DNA of 64,000 bases from Burkholderia sp. Bp9142. Lineage in GTDB: Bacteria; Pseudomonadota; Gammaproteobacteria; Burkholderiales; Burkholderiaceae. Of this stretch, positions 16,851-25,795 are shown in pieces (position 1 is the stretch's first letter; each line of letters starts with the position of its first letter). The translations under genes and the position numbers were made by a program. The stretch spans positions 248,001 through 312,000 of the forward strand of contig NZ_QTPP01000002.1 of the NCBI RefSeq assembly GCF_003853415.1. The letters are read 5' to 3'. Below the pieces are notes generated by a model that worked only from the letters and a program-made list of their open reading frames with translations, was not told where the DNA came from and searched no databases.

Positions 16851-17573
16851 ATGACCGATCTTTCCAGCCTGCCCGCCCACCGCGATGCCGAAGCCGCGGA
16901 CCGCTCCTATATCGGCCTTGCGCGGGACATTCACGCGATGGTGGCGGCCGGTGCGTTCGAAGCCGGCGCGCGGCTGCCGTCGGAGCGCAGCCTGGCCGAC
17001 CCGTTCGGCGTGAGCCGCACGCAGGTGCGCGAGGCGATCAACGCGCTCGAGGTGCAGGGGATCGTCGAGGTGCGGGTCGGCTCGGGCATCTACGTGTCGG
17101 CTGCCGACGCCGCGCGTCCGGTGACGTTCGAAGTGCCGCGCGGCCCGGGGCCGATCGAGACGTTGCGCGCGCGCGGGCCGATCGAGGCGGAAGTCGCGGC
17201 GCTCGCGGCGACCGAACGCAAGGACGCCGATCTCGACCGGCTGTTCCTCGCGCTGACGACCATGCGTGAGCAGATGAACGACAAGACCGCGTACGACACG
17301 GCCGATCGCCAGTTTCATCTGCGGATTGCGGAATCGACCGGCAACGCGGTGCTGCTGCACATGATCACGGCGATGTGGGACTGTGCGCGCGGCGATCCGC
17401 TGTGGGACAAGATCGAGGAACACTTTCACTCGAGCGCGCTGCGCAAGGCCTCGCAGGAGGATCATCAGCGGATCTTCGCGGCGATCATGGCGCACGATGC
17501 GAACGGCGCACGCGATGCGATGCGTGCGCATTTGTCGCGCGTGATCGCGGAATTCACGCAAGCGTGGCGCTGA
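16851..17573 (+). CDS. FadR-type GntR family regulator
   Basis: A 240-residue DNA-binding regulator: an N-terminal GntR winged helix (RLPSERSLADPFGVSRTQVREAINALE, about residues 42-68) and a C-terminal FCD effector domain of all-alpha type, with the metal/ligand-binding residues expected in DRQFHLRIAEST and later histidines. Relatives control sugar-acid and dicarboxylate catabolism. The protein looks complete, but the start lies directly beside the truncated transporter relic, no ribosome site is visible, and no catabolic operon is adjacent. It may be poorly expressed or an orphan left after the deletion that removed the transporter it once controlled. Its ligand is unknown. Confidence 0.88.
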   Translation: MTDLSSLPAHRDAEAADRSYIGLARDIHAMVAAGAFEAGARLPSERSLADPFGVSRTQVREAINALEVQGIVEVRVGSGIYVSAADAARPVTFEVPRGPGPIETLRARGPIEAEVAALAATERKDADLDRLFLALTTMREQMNDKTAYDTADRQFHLRIAESTGNAVLLHMITAMWDCARGDPLWDKIEEHFHSSALRKASQEDHQRIFAAIMAHDANGARDAMRAHLSRVIAEFTQAWR

Positions 17574-17785
17574 AAGCAAATGGCAAACGCGTGACAATGT
17601 GCTTTTGCCTGATCATTGCCGGTCCGCGCTGACGATCTCCTGTGCCCGCAACGACATGTGAGCGCATCCGTGCGAGCCTTGTCGCCATTCGGATGCACGG
17701 TCATGTACGGCGAATTCCGATTGCATGGCATTGTTTTTTATGGTGTCGTTGCACGATAACGCGTCGACGCGAAAAAGGACGGTCA

Positions 17786-18910
17786 ATGCAGTCGGGCCAT
17801 TCGTACGGGGTCCCATTCATATGGGGAATTGGCGCGCGCAGGCGTGGGCATCGTGCTGCGCGGCGCTTGCTCGCCCTGCTGACGCTGAGCGCGCTCGTCC
17901 TGCCGGCATTCGCCGCTTCTCCCGAAACCGTCGGTGACACCGTGCTGCGTGTGCTCGCGTGGCCCGGCTATGCGGACAACGATGTCGTCAATGCATTTGA
18001 GACGCAATTCCATGTGCGCGTCGAAGTGACGTTCGTCGATTCCGACGAAGCGTTGTGGACGCGGTTGCACAGCGCGTCGCCGCCGCCGTACGACGTGCTC
18101 GCGGCCAACACGGCCGAGATCCAGCGCTATGCACGCGAAGACCTGCTTACGCCGATCGACCTGGCGCAGATCCCGAACCGCCGGCGGCAACTGCCGAATT
18201 TCCAGCAGCTCGCGACGATCGGCGGGCTCGTGCGCAACGGCTCGACCTACGCGATTCCGTTCACGTATTCGTCCATGGGACTGATCTACGATCGCAAGCA
18301 GGTGCCGTCCGCGCCGCGCTCGATGCTCGAGCTCTGGAATCCGCGCTACCGCGGCAAGGTGCTCGACTTCAACAGCGCACAGCATAATTTTTCGTTCACC
18401 GCGCTTGCGCTCCGCTATCCCGATCCGTTTCACCTGTCGCCCGCGCAGACGCTCGCCGTCGCGCACAAGCTGGTCGACCTGCGCCGCAACCTGCTCACCT
18501 ACTACACGCTTCCGGAAGAAGCGACCGCGCTGTTCGTCCAGCATCGCGCGGCGCTGATGTTCGGCAACTACGGCACGCAGCAGGTCGAACAGCTGCGTCG
18601 CGCCGGGGCGGATGTCGGCTACGTGATTCCGGAAGAAGGTGCGCTCGCGTGGCTCGACTGCTGGGGCGTCACGCGCGGCTCGGAGCATCGCGCGCTCGCG
18701 TTCGCATGGATCAACTACATGCTCGAACCGGCGATCGGCACGCTGCTGACCGAGCGCCAGGGGCTCGCGAATACGCTCGCCCCGCCACCCGGCATCGAGA
18801 CCGGCCACCAGCACCTCGTCTGGATCCAGCCGGTCGAGGACATCGCGCGGCGCGAGTCGCTGTGGAGCCGCATCGTGTCGGGCGACCGGCCGGAGCGGTT
18901 CGAAAAATGA
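17786..18910 (+). CDS. PotD-like periplasmic polyamine-type binding protein
   Basis: A 374-residue secreted solute-binding protein of the spermidine/putrescine (PotD/PotF) family. The signal sequence is preceded by a long basic stretch (start MQSGHSYG, then RRRGHRAARR and a hydrophobic core to about residue 47). The mature part shows the family pattern LRVLAWPGYADNDVV, AIPFTYSSMGLIYDR and the C-terminal lobe. The ATG at 17786 follows a purine-rich aaaaagga site. No permease or ATPase genes are near. Instead the stop overlaps the start of a membrane diguanylate cyclase (ATGA). This matches the logic of Vibrio NspS-MbaA, where a PotD-like protein reports polyamines to a c-di-GMP enzyme; a sensing rather than transport role is inferred. 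Confidence 0.88.
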   Translation: MQSGHSYGVPFIWGIGARRRGHRAARRLLALLTLSALVLPAFAASPETVGDTVLRVLAWPGYADNDVVNAFETQFHVRVEVTFVDSDEALWTRLHSASPPPYDVLAANTAEIQRYAREDLLTPIDLAQIPNRRRQLPNFQQLATIGGLVRNGSTYAIPFTYSSMGLIYDRKQVPSAPRSMLELWNPRYRGKVLDFNSAQHNFSFTALALRYPDPFHLSPAQTLAVAHKLVDLRRNLLTYYTLPEEATALFVQHRAALMFGNYGTQQVEQLRRAGADVGYVIPEEGALAWLDCWGVTRGSEHRALAFAWINYMLEPAIGTLLTERQGLANTLAPPPGIETGHQHLVWIQPVEDIARRESLWSRIVSGDRPERFEK

Positions 18911-20688
18911 TCCGGCTCGGGCTCACGTCGAAGCTGTCGGTGCTGTTCGCGTGCATCGGCGTGATTGCGTCCGGCACGACCGGCTACTACGCCTACCGTG
19001 CGAACCGGACGATGCTCGTGCAGGAAGCGCAGCACAGCCTGCTGATGTCGACGCAATTGCTCGGACAGCGCTTCACGAGCGCACTGTCCGACGTGGCCGA
19101 CGATGCGCTCGTGCTCGCGCAATTGCCGTCGTCGGCGCTCGTCGCGGACAGCGACGGCGCCGATCGCGCGCCGCGCACGCGGCTCGAGCAGGTGTATTGC
19201 AGCTTCATGAGGAATCACCCCGAGTACCTGCAGATCAGGCTGATCGCGCGCGACAATTTCGGGATCGAGCGGATCCGTGTCGATCGCGACGCGCGCGGCA
19301 TCGTCGTGCTGCCGGAGAGTGCGTTCCAGGAGAAAGGGCAGTTTTCCTATGTATTCGATACGCTCGCGACGGCCCCCGGCCATATCTACCTGTCGCCGAT
19401 CGTGATCAATCACGAGACCGGTTCGCACGCGGCCGAAGATCTGCCGATCCTGCGCGTGGGCACGCCGGTCGTCGACACGGCCGGCCAGGTCGTCGGCGCA
19501 CTGATCGTCGACATCGAACTGTCGCGGGTGTTCGATCGGCTTGAGCGCGATCTGCCGCAAGACTACGCGGTCTATCTCGCGAACGAGTGGGGCGATTTCA
19601 TCGTGCATCCCGATCCGTCGCAAACGTTCGGCTTCGATCGCGGACGGCGCGTGCTGATGCAGGACACCTTTCCCGACACGCGGCTGCTGTTCGCCGGTAC
19701 GAGGACGAACGTGACGCTCGACGGTCTCGCCGCGACCGGCAATGCGCCGGGCCAGATGGTCGCGTTCGTGCGCACGCCGTTCGGCAACAGCGAGGGCAAC
19801 CGCTTCGTCGTGCTGGGCATGGCGCGTCCGCTCACGGACGTGCTGACGCCGGCCGGGATGCTCGGTGAACGGATCATCCGGATGGTGTTCCTGATGAGCC
19901 TGGCCGCGGTGATTCTCGCGATCCTGTTTGCACGCGCGATCACGCGGCCGCTGCAGATGCTCGCGCGTGCGGCGACCCACGTGTTCGACGATCCGGTCGC
20001 CGAACGGCTGCCCGTTGCACGGGCCGACGAGATCGGCGTGCTGGCGCGCTGTTTCGACAGCATGCGGGTCGAGATCCGCACGCAGGTCGCGATGCTGCGC
20101 GCGAAGCAGCTGGAGCTCACGCACCTCGCCGGTCACGATCCGCTGACCGGACTGCCGAACCGCCTGTTGTTCATGGAGCATCTCGAAGCTGCGATCCGGC
20201 ATGCGGCCGCCGTGCGCGAGGGGCTGGCGGTGATGTTCGTCGATCTCGATCGCTTCAAGCAGATCAACGACCAGCACGGGCACGCTGCGGGCGATCGCAC
20301 GCTCGTCGCGGTCGCGAAACGGCTGAGCCAGGTGCTGCGCGGCGGCGACATGGCCGCGCGGCTCGGCGGCGACGAATTCATCGTGCTGATTTCGGACGTG
20401 CGATCGCCGGCGGTGATCGGCGATATCGCGTCGCGTATCCAGATCGTGATGGCCGAGGAACTGGAGTTCGGCGACCGGCGCCTGGCCGTGGGCGCGAGCA
20501 TCGGCGTCAGCGAATATCCGGCCGACGGCGCGTCGGCCGAGGAACTGCTGGTGAAGGCCGACGCGGCGATGTATGCGTCGAAGGCGTCCGCGCAGTGCGC
20601 GTGCGTGCGTTATCAGGAATTGCTCGGCGGTGGCGGCGGCGTCTGCCCGGATGCCGCGGGCCGCGTGGCGGCGGGAGGCAGCCGCTGA
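18907..20688 (+). CDS. Membrane diguanylate cyclase with Cache-like sensor and HAMP
   Basis: A 593-residue inner-membrane enzyme making the second messenger c-di-GMP from GTP. A first membrane helix at residues 8-27 and a second at about 323-343 enclose a roughly 295-residue periplasmic sensor of Cache type; a HAMP linker (344-395) leads to the GGDEF domain, whose signature GGDEF is at 487-491 with an inhibitory-site RGGD at 478-481, five residues upstream. Catalytic and feedback sites are therefore both intact. No EAL domain follows, unlike Vibrio MbaA. The start codon overlaps the stop of the PotD-like binding-protein gene, so the periplasmic protein probably feeds its signal into this sensor domain. 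The output (biofilm, motility) cannot be told. Confidence 0.93.
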   Translation: MIRLGLTSKLSVLFACIGVIASGTTGYYAYRANRTMLVQEAQHSLLMSTQLLGQRFTSALSDVADDALVLAQLPSSALVADSDGADRAPRTRLEQVYCSFMRNHPEYLQIRLIARDNFGIERIRVDRDARGIVVLPESAFQEKGQFSYVFDTLATAPGHIYLSPIVINHETGSHAAEDLPILRVGTPVVDTAGQVVGALIVDIELSRVFDRLERDLPQDYAVYLANEWGDFIVHPDPSQTFGFDRGRRVLMQDTFPDTRLLFAGTRTNVTLDGLAATGNAPGQMVAFVRTPFGNSEGNRFVVLGMARPLTDVLTPAGMLGERIIRMVFLMSLAAVILAILFARAITRPLQMLARAATHVFDDPVAERLPVARADEIGVLARCFDSMRVEIRTQVAMLRAKQLELTHLAGHDPLTGLPNRLLFMEHLEAAIRHAAAVREGLAVMFVDLDRFKQINDQHGHAAGDRTLVAVAKRLSQVLRGGDMAARLGGDEFIVLISDVRSPAVIGDIASRIQIVMAEELEFGDRRLAVGASIGVSEYPADGASAEELLVKADAAMYASKASAQCACVRYQELLGGGGGVCPDAAGRVAAGGSR

Positions 20689-20714
20689 CGGCCGGCCGTG
20701 CGGGCGGCACAAAC

Positions 20715-20746
20715 GCGACGAGCCCGTCGCGGGACAGGCTCGTCGC
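20715..20746 (-). terminator. Bidirectional hairpin between convergent genes
   Basis: A perfect 10-bp stem (20715-20724 with 20737-20746) around a 12-base loop lies between the stop of the diguanylate cyclase gene and the stop of the convergent DUF4148 gene. On the minus strand it is followed by GTTTGTG, on the plus strand by ATCTTG, so both directions have weak T content. Confidence 0.6.
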
Positions 20747-20786
20747 ATCTTGCGGCGGACTGCGCGCGACGCGCGCAGCGGCGGGC

Positions 20787-21086
20787 TTAGTGGCCGAAGT
20801 AGACCGAGTCCCGCGCGTTCCGCACTTTGACTGCCGGGGCGCCGCCCTGGACGACCGGGGCCGGTTGTGCGCCGTAGCCGCTGTTGTCGGCGGCGTGCAC
20901 GCGCGCTTGCGCGGCCTGGATGTCGGCCGGGTAGTACGGGCTCGACCGGCTCGGCTTGTAGCCGGCGTTTTCGAGCTGGACGAGTTCGTCGCGCACTTGT
21001 GCGCGGGTCACGGTGCTTTGAGCGAATGCGCCGAACGAAGCGGACAGGGCGACAGCGGCGACGACTGCGGAAACGAGCGACTTCAT
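20787..21086 (-). CDS. DUF4148 secreted small protein
   Basis: A 99-residue protein with a cleavable signal peptide (hydrophobic core, cleavage after AFA near residue 22) and the DUF4148 domain: TRAQVRDELVQLENAGYKPS followed by YYPADIQAAQARV. This family is abundant in Burkholderia and relatives, often in many paralogues, and is periplasmic with unknown function. An ACCTCC complement (GGAGGT on the coding strand) at 21091-21096 fixes the start. It faces the diguanylate cyclase gene and shares the terminator hairpin with it; no functional link is implied. Confidence 0.9.
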   Translation of the reverse strand: MKSLVSAVVAAVALSASFGAFAQSTVTRAQVRDELVQLENAGYKPSRSSPYYPADIQAAQARVHAADNSGYGAQPAPVVQGGAPAVKVRNARDSVYFGH

Positions 21087-21349
21087 GATGACCTCCGATG
21101 TTCTATTGACTTCGCTGCCGACACCATGTCGTAAGCGATTGATTACATCGTAGGCGTCGCTGGATCCAGGGTAAACGTGGATTCCAGCGAAAGATCATTG
21201 CATCCGAGGCAATAATTTCAAGATAAATTGGATCCGGCCCCATCGTACGTGGCGGGAATTGCAATCGGGGGGAGCGGCGCGGCGCCGCGCACGGGCGAGC
21301 GCCCGGCGGCGTGGTGCCGGCACGTGGGGCGGGATCGGGGCTTGCCGGA

Positions 21350-21610
21350 TCAGACGCCGTCGGCGTCGTCGATCTCCTTGCGCTCGCGGCGTTCCTCGTT
21401 GCCGCGGCGCGCCCGCAGGCGCTGGCGCGACAGGACCGCGATCACCTGCTGGGTCGGGGCGCCGGACGGCAGCTCGTTGCGGATGCGATCGGGCACCATC
21501 GGCAGGCCCGCGCGCTGCCGGCGCAGTGCCTTCGCGATTGCCCGGCGGCATTCGTCCCCGTGGCAATCCCATTCATCGCGGATTCTCTGGCAATAACGGC
21601 ATTGTTCCAT
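21350..21610 (-). CDS. Small Cys-rich hypothetical protein
   Basis: An 86-residue reading frame with two cysteine pairs near the start (CRYC at residues 4-7, then C16 and C21 in CHGDEC), followed by an arginine-rich basic stretch. The pattern suggests a small zinc-binding, possibly nucleic-acid-binding protein, but I recognise no family. No ribosome site is evident before ATG 21610. It stands alone between DUF4148 and the LysR gene. The cysteine arrangement is the main reason to keep it; it could be a chance frame. Confidence 0.5.
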   Translation of the reverse strand: MEQCRYCQRIRDEWDCHGDECRRAIAKALRRQRAGLPMVPDRIRNELPSGAPTQQVIAVLSRQRLRARRGNEERRERKEIDDADGV

Positions 21611-22015
21611 CGAAACAGTCTAACGCGTCTTGCGGACCGCGGCTGAACGGGTAATGGGCGGGGGCTGGACTCGCGGGCGCGATGCGGCCGACCGCACCGG
21701 TCGTGAGCCGCGTGCCGTTCATGTCGGACTGCGAATCGACCGGGTGGTGCTCATCGACAGGAAGATGCGGTTCGCCGTGCTTCTGCCTGCGGGTTGCTTG
21801 CGCCGCGGAAGTCCGATGCCGGTGTGACCGGATCCCCGTCATTTCGCGCCTGCCTGCCCGCTATCGACATGAGCGAAAGCGAGTTCGGTCGACGGCACCC
21901 GTTGGCGGTGCGTGCGGTGCCGCACGCCGTCGAATATCGATGGCCCGCTTCAATCCCATTCATGACGCGTCGCCCTATCATGTGGAAAATACATGGACCG
22001 GAACAAGGAGGCGAA
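21611..22015 (+). promoter_or_regulatory. Region upstream of LysR gene with short inverted repeat
   Basis: No convincing gene is seen on either strand in these 405 bases. At 21979-21995 a 5-bp inverted repeat with 7-base spacer (catgt/acatg) contains a T-N11-A arrangement, the core of LysR-type operators, 20 bases before the LysR start codon. It is a candidate autoregulatory site; the match is short and could be chance. Confidence 0.3.
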
Positions 22016-22912
22016 ATGACGCTTGCGCAATTGCAGGCCCTGGCTGCCGTGGTCGAACTCGGCTCGCTGACGGCCGCGGCCGACCGGCTCAGCCGCAGCC
22101 AGTCCGCGATCAGCCACGCGTTGACCGAACTGGAGGACATCACCGAGGTCAGGTTGCTGTTGCGCGACCGCCAGCCGGTCGTCCTGACCGCTGCCGGCGA
22201 ACGCCTGTGGCCATACGTGCAGAACGTCGTGCGGGAGGCGCAGACGCTGCGCCAGCAGTTCGGCCTGGCGCGCGGCAAGCTCGAAGGGCGGCTGGTCGTT
22301 GCGTCGCTGCCGAGCGTATCGCTCGCCTTGGTCGTCCCCGCGCTCGAGGCGTTGAAGGCGGCACATGAGGGCGTGACAGCGGTACTGCTCGAAGGCACGG
22401 ACGCGGAAGTCGAAGGGTGGCTGGAGGACGGCACCGCCGACATCGGCGTGGTCGCCGGCACGAAGACGTTCGCGAACAATCTGCCGCTGCTCGACGAGGA
22501 TTTCGTCGCGGTGGCGGCGCACGGCATGTTCGACGGCCGCAAGAGCGTGTCGGCGAAACTGTTGTCCGCCATGCCGTTCATTTTCTCGAAGGCGGGGTGC
22601 GGGCCGGTCATCGCGGATTACTTCGCGCGCAACGGTGCGTCGCTTCGCGCGGCGTTCAACGTGGTCGAGATGCGGACCATCCTGTCGATGGCGGAAGCGG
22701 GAATGGGTGTGTCGATCGTTCCGCGCATCACGCTCACCTATACGCGCTTCGGCGGCCGGGTGCTGGAGCTGTCGCCCAGGCTGCACCGTTCCGTGCGGCT
22801 GTCGTGGAACGCGACCGGCAATGCGGTCGCCGACGCATTCGTGAAGCTGGTCGATGCGCGGCGCGCGAAGGCAGGAAAGGGGATTCAGGCGCGGGCGAAA
22901 AAGGGAAAGTAG
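22016..22912 (+). CDS. LysR-family transcriptional regulator
   Basis: A 298-residue LysR regulator: an N-terminal winged helix-turn-helix (LTAAADRLSRSQSAISHALTE, about residues 18-38) and the periplasmic-binding-like effector domain, from about residue 90, with the usual MRTILSMAEAGMGVSIVPR segment. The start at 22016 is fixed by a perfect AAGGAGG at 22005-22011. The gene is followed 131 bases later, same strand, by a LysE/RhtB exporter that it may control. The divergent arrangement typical of LysR targets is absent, so the target is a guess. Confidence 0.92.
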   Translation: MTLAQLQALAAVVELGSLTAAADRLSRSQSAISHALTELEDITEVRLLLRDRQPVVLTAAGERLWPYVQNVVREAQTLRQQFGLARGKLEGRLVVASLPSVSLALVVPALEALKAAHEGVTAVLLEGTDAEVEGWLEDGTADIGVVAGTKTFANNLPLLDEDFVAVAAHGMFDGRKSVSAKLLSAMPFIFSKAGCGPVIADYFARNGASLRAAFNVVEMRTILSMAEAGMGVSIVPRITLTYTRFGGRVLELSPRLHRSVRLSWNATGNAVADAFVKLVDARRAKAGKGIQARAKKGK

Positions 22913-23043
22913 CGCATCGGCAGCGCAATGAGGCGATGAAGTGCGCTCATGAGGGGCTTGCAGTTTATTCATGCTGACAGCGGTCGGCATGCAATACATT
23001 GTTGGACACTCACCCTGACTTCATCGCGTCGAAGGAGACCACC

Positions 23044-23676
23044 GTGCCGGCCTTGCCCACCCTGATTGCTTTCGGACTCGTATCGCTCGGCATGGTCCTG
23101 ACGCCCGGCCCGAACATGATCTACCTGATTTCCCGCTCGATCTGCCAGGGCCGCCGCGCGGGCCTGGTGTCGCTCGGCGGCGTGGCGCTGGGGTTCGTGT
23201 TCTACATGTTCTGCGCGGCATTCGGCATTACCGCGCTGGTGCTGACCGTGCCGTACGCATATGACGCGTTGCGGTTTGCCGGCGCGTCGTATCTGTCGTA
23301 TCTCGCGTGGCAGGCGCTCAGGCCCGGCGGCCGCTCGGCGTTTCAGGTCCGGCAGTTGCAGCGCGACAGCGGCGCGAGACTCTTCACGATGGGCTTCGTC
23401 ACGAACCTGGCGAACCCCAAGATCGCGGTGATGTATCTATCGCTGCTGCCGCAGTTCATTTCGCCGGGGCACGGCAGTGTGCTCGCGCAATCGCTGGCGC
23501 TGGGCTGCGTGCAGATCGCGGTCAGCGTCTGCGTCAATGCGCTGATCGCGTGCATGGCCGGCTCGATCGCGGGCTTTCTTGCCGATCGGCCGGTCTGGGC
23601 ACGGGTGCAGCGCTGGTTGATGGGGACCGTGCTGGCGGGATTGGCGGTGCGTATCGCGCTCGAGTCGCGCAGCTAG
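23044..23676 (+). CDS. LysE/RhtB-family amino-acid exporter
   Basis: A 210-residue inner-membrane exporter of the LysE/RhtB family, which pumps out amino acids such as homoserine, threonine or lysine. Six hydrophobic segments are present, and the first carries the family signature TPGPNMIYLISRS; the middle has GFVTNLANPKIAVMYLSLLPQF, the conserved intracellular NP motif. GTG 23044 was chosen as start because AAGGAG lies at 23032-23037; a TTG 45 bases upstream would add residues without a ribosome site. It sits after a LysR gene that may regulate it. The exported substrate cannot be named. Confidence 0.92.
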   Translation: MPALPTLIAFGLVSLGMVLTPGPNMIYLISRSICQGRRAGLVSLGGVALGFVFYMFCAAFGITALVLTVPYAYDALRFAGASYLSYLAWQALRPGGRSAFQVRQLQRDSGARLFTMGFVTNLANPKIAVMYLSLLPQFISPGHGSVLAQSLALGCVQIAVSVCVNALIACMAGSIAGFLADRPVWARVQRWLMGTVLAGLAVRIALESRS

Positions 23677-23802
23677 CGGCGAGGCGGTTTCCGGCGGCCG
23701 GTGCAAGGGTGAGCGGAGGGGGCGCATTGCGCGCGATGTGCTCCGCATGACCGGACCTCCGCCGGCCCGCGGCGCCATCACGCACCGCGGGTCGCCGCCG
23801 CA

Positions 23803-25488
23803 TCAGCGCTCGCCGCGCTGCTTGCTCAGCTCGATCGTCTCGAACAGATCGTACTGGGTGGTCGGGTGCTGATCCGCGCCCGGCGCGTGGTAGTAGCGCA
23901 TCGTGATCGTCGTGTGGCCGCCCGGCTTGCCCGGGTCGTGGTCAAACACGGCGATCCCGTAGCCCGTGCCCGTATCGCGGCGCGCGGACCAGATCGCATC
24001 CTCCAGCGCATCGGCCGGCTTGCGCACGAACGTGTTCGCCGCCGCGCCCGGCACCGGCCGGTTCGGCTTCGTGAAGACCTTGGCCTGCGCATAGCCGGTC
24101 GCCGGGTTCTCGCCGTACACGTCGAGCGGCGCACTGGTGCCGCCGCCGCCGAGGATCAGGTGGATCGTGCCGTGGCTCGTGTCGAACGTCGTGCGATCGG
24201 GATCGGTCGATCCGACCGGACGCGGCTGCAGCGTCTCGACGACTTCGCCGGTCGACACATCGACACCCGCGCGGTGATTGCAGCCGCGCACCGGGTAGCT
24301 GCGCTCGTAGTCGTGATCGTGACCGCACAGCACGAGGTCGACGCCGTAGCGGTCGAACAGCGGCAGCCATGCCTCGCGGATGCCCTTGTCCGAGCCGTTG
24401 CCCGTCTTCGACGAACTCAGCGCATCCTGGTGCATCTGCACGACGATCCAGTCGACGTCGTCGTCGTGCGACGCATGGCGCAGCGTGTGCTCGAGCCAGC
24501 GCGTCTGCTCGCCGTTGCTGTAGCCGCGCACGTAGAACGACGTGCCCGGCTCGATCGGCGCGCGGCCGGTGCTCGCGGCCGGCACCAACGGATTGGGGCC
24601 GCCGACGAACGCGGCGGCGTCCTGGTACACGACGTCGTCGGCGTCGAGCGAGATGAACAGCACCGAGCTCACGCGGAAGCTGTACCAGCGGCCCGGGAAG
24701 CGCGTGCCGTTCTCGGGCAGCGTATAGCGCGCGAGATACGAGTCGAGCCCCTGCGGACCGTTGTTGAATTCGATCTCGTGATTGCCGGGGCAGGGCATCC
24801 ACGGACGGTTCGCGGCCGACGTCTGGTTGTTGTTGCCGAAGTCGCGCCACACTTCCGGCTGGTGCGCGGGGTTCAGGTTCGCATAGCAGAGGTCGCCGTT
24901 CAGCAGGTGGAACAGCGGCTGGAACTGCTCGACGGCCTGCACCGCGAAGCGGCTTTGCGGCGACGACAGCACCCATGCGCCGTTCGGCGTCGCGAGGTCG
25001 CCGTAGCTCGTGAAGCGAAAGGGGGCGCGCCCGCGCGGCGCGGTCGTGAAGGTCGCGGCAAACGGCTGCGCGGCGTTGCTGTCGTTGTCGGCCGTGAGTT
25101 CGTAGCGGTAGCGCGTGTTCGGCTTCAGGCCGTGCACGCGAGCGTGGTACGTGAACACGGTTTCGCCGTTCAGGCCGTCGGTGTAGAGGCGTTGAACACC
25201 ATGCACGGTGTGTGCCGGCTCGCCGTCGGCGACGATGCGCGCGCGCGGATTGACGGCCGGCGCGAGCGACGCCCACGAGATCGAGACTTCGGACGTCGGG
25301 TCGCTGCCCCACGTCAGGTGCACCTGTTCGGGGGTGCCGTCCGGGCTCGATGCGGCGGCCCGGGTGGCCGCGAGCCCGCCCGCGGCGGTGGCGAGGCCGG
25401 AGACGCCGGCCAGTTTCAGGAAGCCGCGACGCGATACGGAAGCGGCCGGCTCGTTCGACTCGGCGGGGAAGTTGTCCTGGTTCGACAT
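23803..25488 (-). CDS. Tat-exported purple acid phosphatase-like metallophosphoesterase
   Basis: A 561-residue enzyme predicted to act in the periplasm or outside. The N-terminus has a twin-arginine signal (SRRGFLKLAG, arginines 20-21). An N-terminal fibronectin-like domain (about 50-155) precedes a dinuclear-metal phosphatase domain with the purple-acid-phosphatase motifs in order: YGDLATPN, GDLCYAN, GNHEIE, VQMHQ and GHDHDYER. All metal ligands appear present. It should hydrolyse phosphomonoesters at low pH. It is monocistronic, convergent with lysE and divergent from the YXWGXW gene across a 307-base spacer. The start ATG 25488 has no strong ribosome site, but it places the Tat motif correctly. 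Confidence 0.92.
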   Translation of the reverse strand: MSNQDNFPAESNEPAASVSRRGFLKLAGVSGLATAAGGLAATRAAASSPDGTPEQVHLTWGSDPTSEVSISWASLAPAVNPRARIVADGEPAHTVHGVQRLYTDGLNGETVFTYHARVHGLKPNTRYRYELTADNDSNAAQPFAATFTTAPRGRAPFRFTSYGDLATPNGAWVLSSPQSRFAVQAVEQFQPLFHLLNGDLCYANLNPAHQPEVWRDFGNNNQTSAANRPWMPCPGNHEIEFNNGPQGLDSYLARYTLPENGTRFPGRWYSFRVSSVLFISLDADDVVYQDAAAFVGGPNPLVPAASTGRAPIEPGTSFYVRGYSNGEQTRWLEHTLRHASHDDDVDWIVVQMHQDALSSSKTGNGSDKGIREAWLPLFDRYGVDLVLCGHDHDYERSYPVRGCNHRAGVDVSTGEVVETLQPRPVGSTDPDRTTFDTSHGTIHLILGGGGTSAPLDVYGENPATGYAQAKVFTKPNRPVPGAAANTFVRKPADALEDAIWSARRDTGTGYGIAVFDHDPGKPGGHTTITMRYYHAPGADQHPTTQYDLFETIELSKQRGER

Positions 25489-25795
25489 GATCGTATTTTC
25501 GTTGAGTGGCACGCGAGATGCGGAACCGCCCGGCCGTGCGCGAGCGCGTCCGGGGCGTGGGCCGGAAACGAGCGGGATCCCGGTGACACGCATTGTCGAA
25601 GCGCAGTTTTGCCGGGTTGTGACAGACGGTAATCGGTGCGCGGACCCGATGCGTCGATGGGCGCGTGTGGCGTGGCAGGCGCGGCGGAAATTTTTTTGCT
25701 GGTGTCGCGACGGATTGTTGCCGCATGCGTCGTTTAACGAATGAACGGCCGCGTCCGGCCATGAACGGTCGATACACGATGCTTCGGAGTCTTGC
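25489..25795. promoter_or_regulatory. Divergent promoter region, phosphatase and YXWGXW gene
   Basis: Intergenic stretch between two divergently transcribed genes. It is noticeably richer in AT near 25685-25700, where an A3T7 tract occurs, and holds no credible coding frame. It must contain the promoters of both neighbours; I could not identify specific -35/-10 pairs with confidence. Confidence 0.4.

Noticed and set aside
17786..18910. Component of a polyamine ABC importer
   Set aside because: No permease or ATPase gene is adjacent, and the gene overlaps a diguanylate cyclase instead; a transport role with distant partners cannot be fully excluded.
22999..23043. TTG start adding 15 residues to the LysE protein
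   Set aside because: There is a good ribosome site for GTG 23044, and the extra residues do not fit the family's N-terminus.
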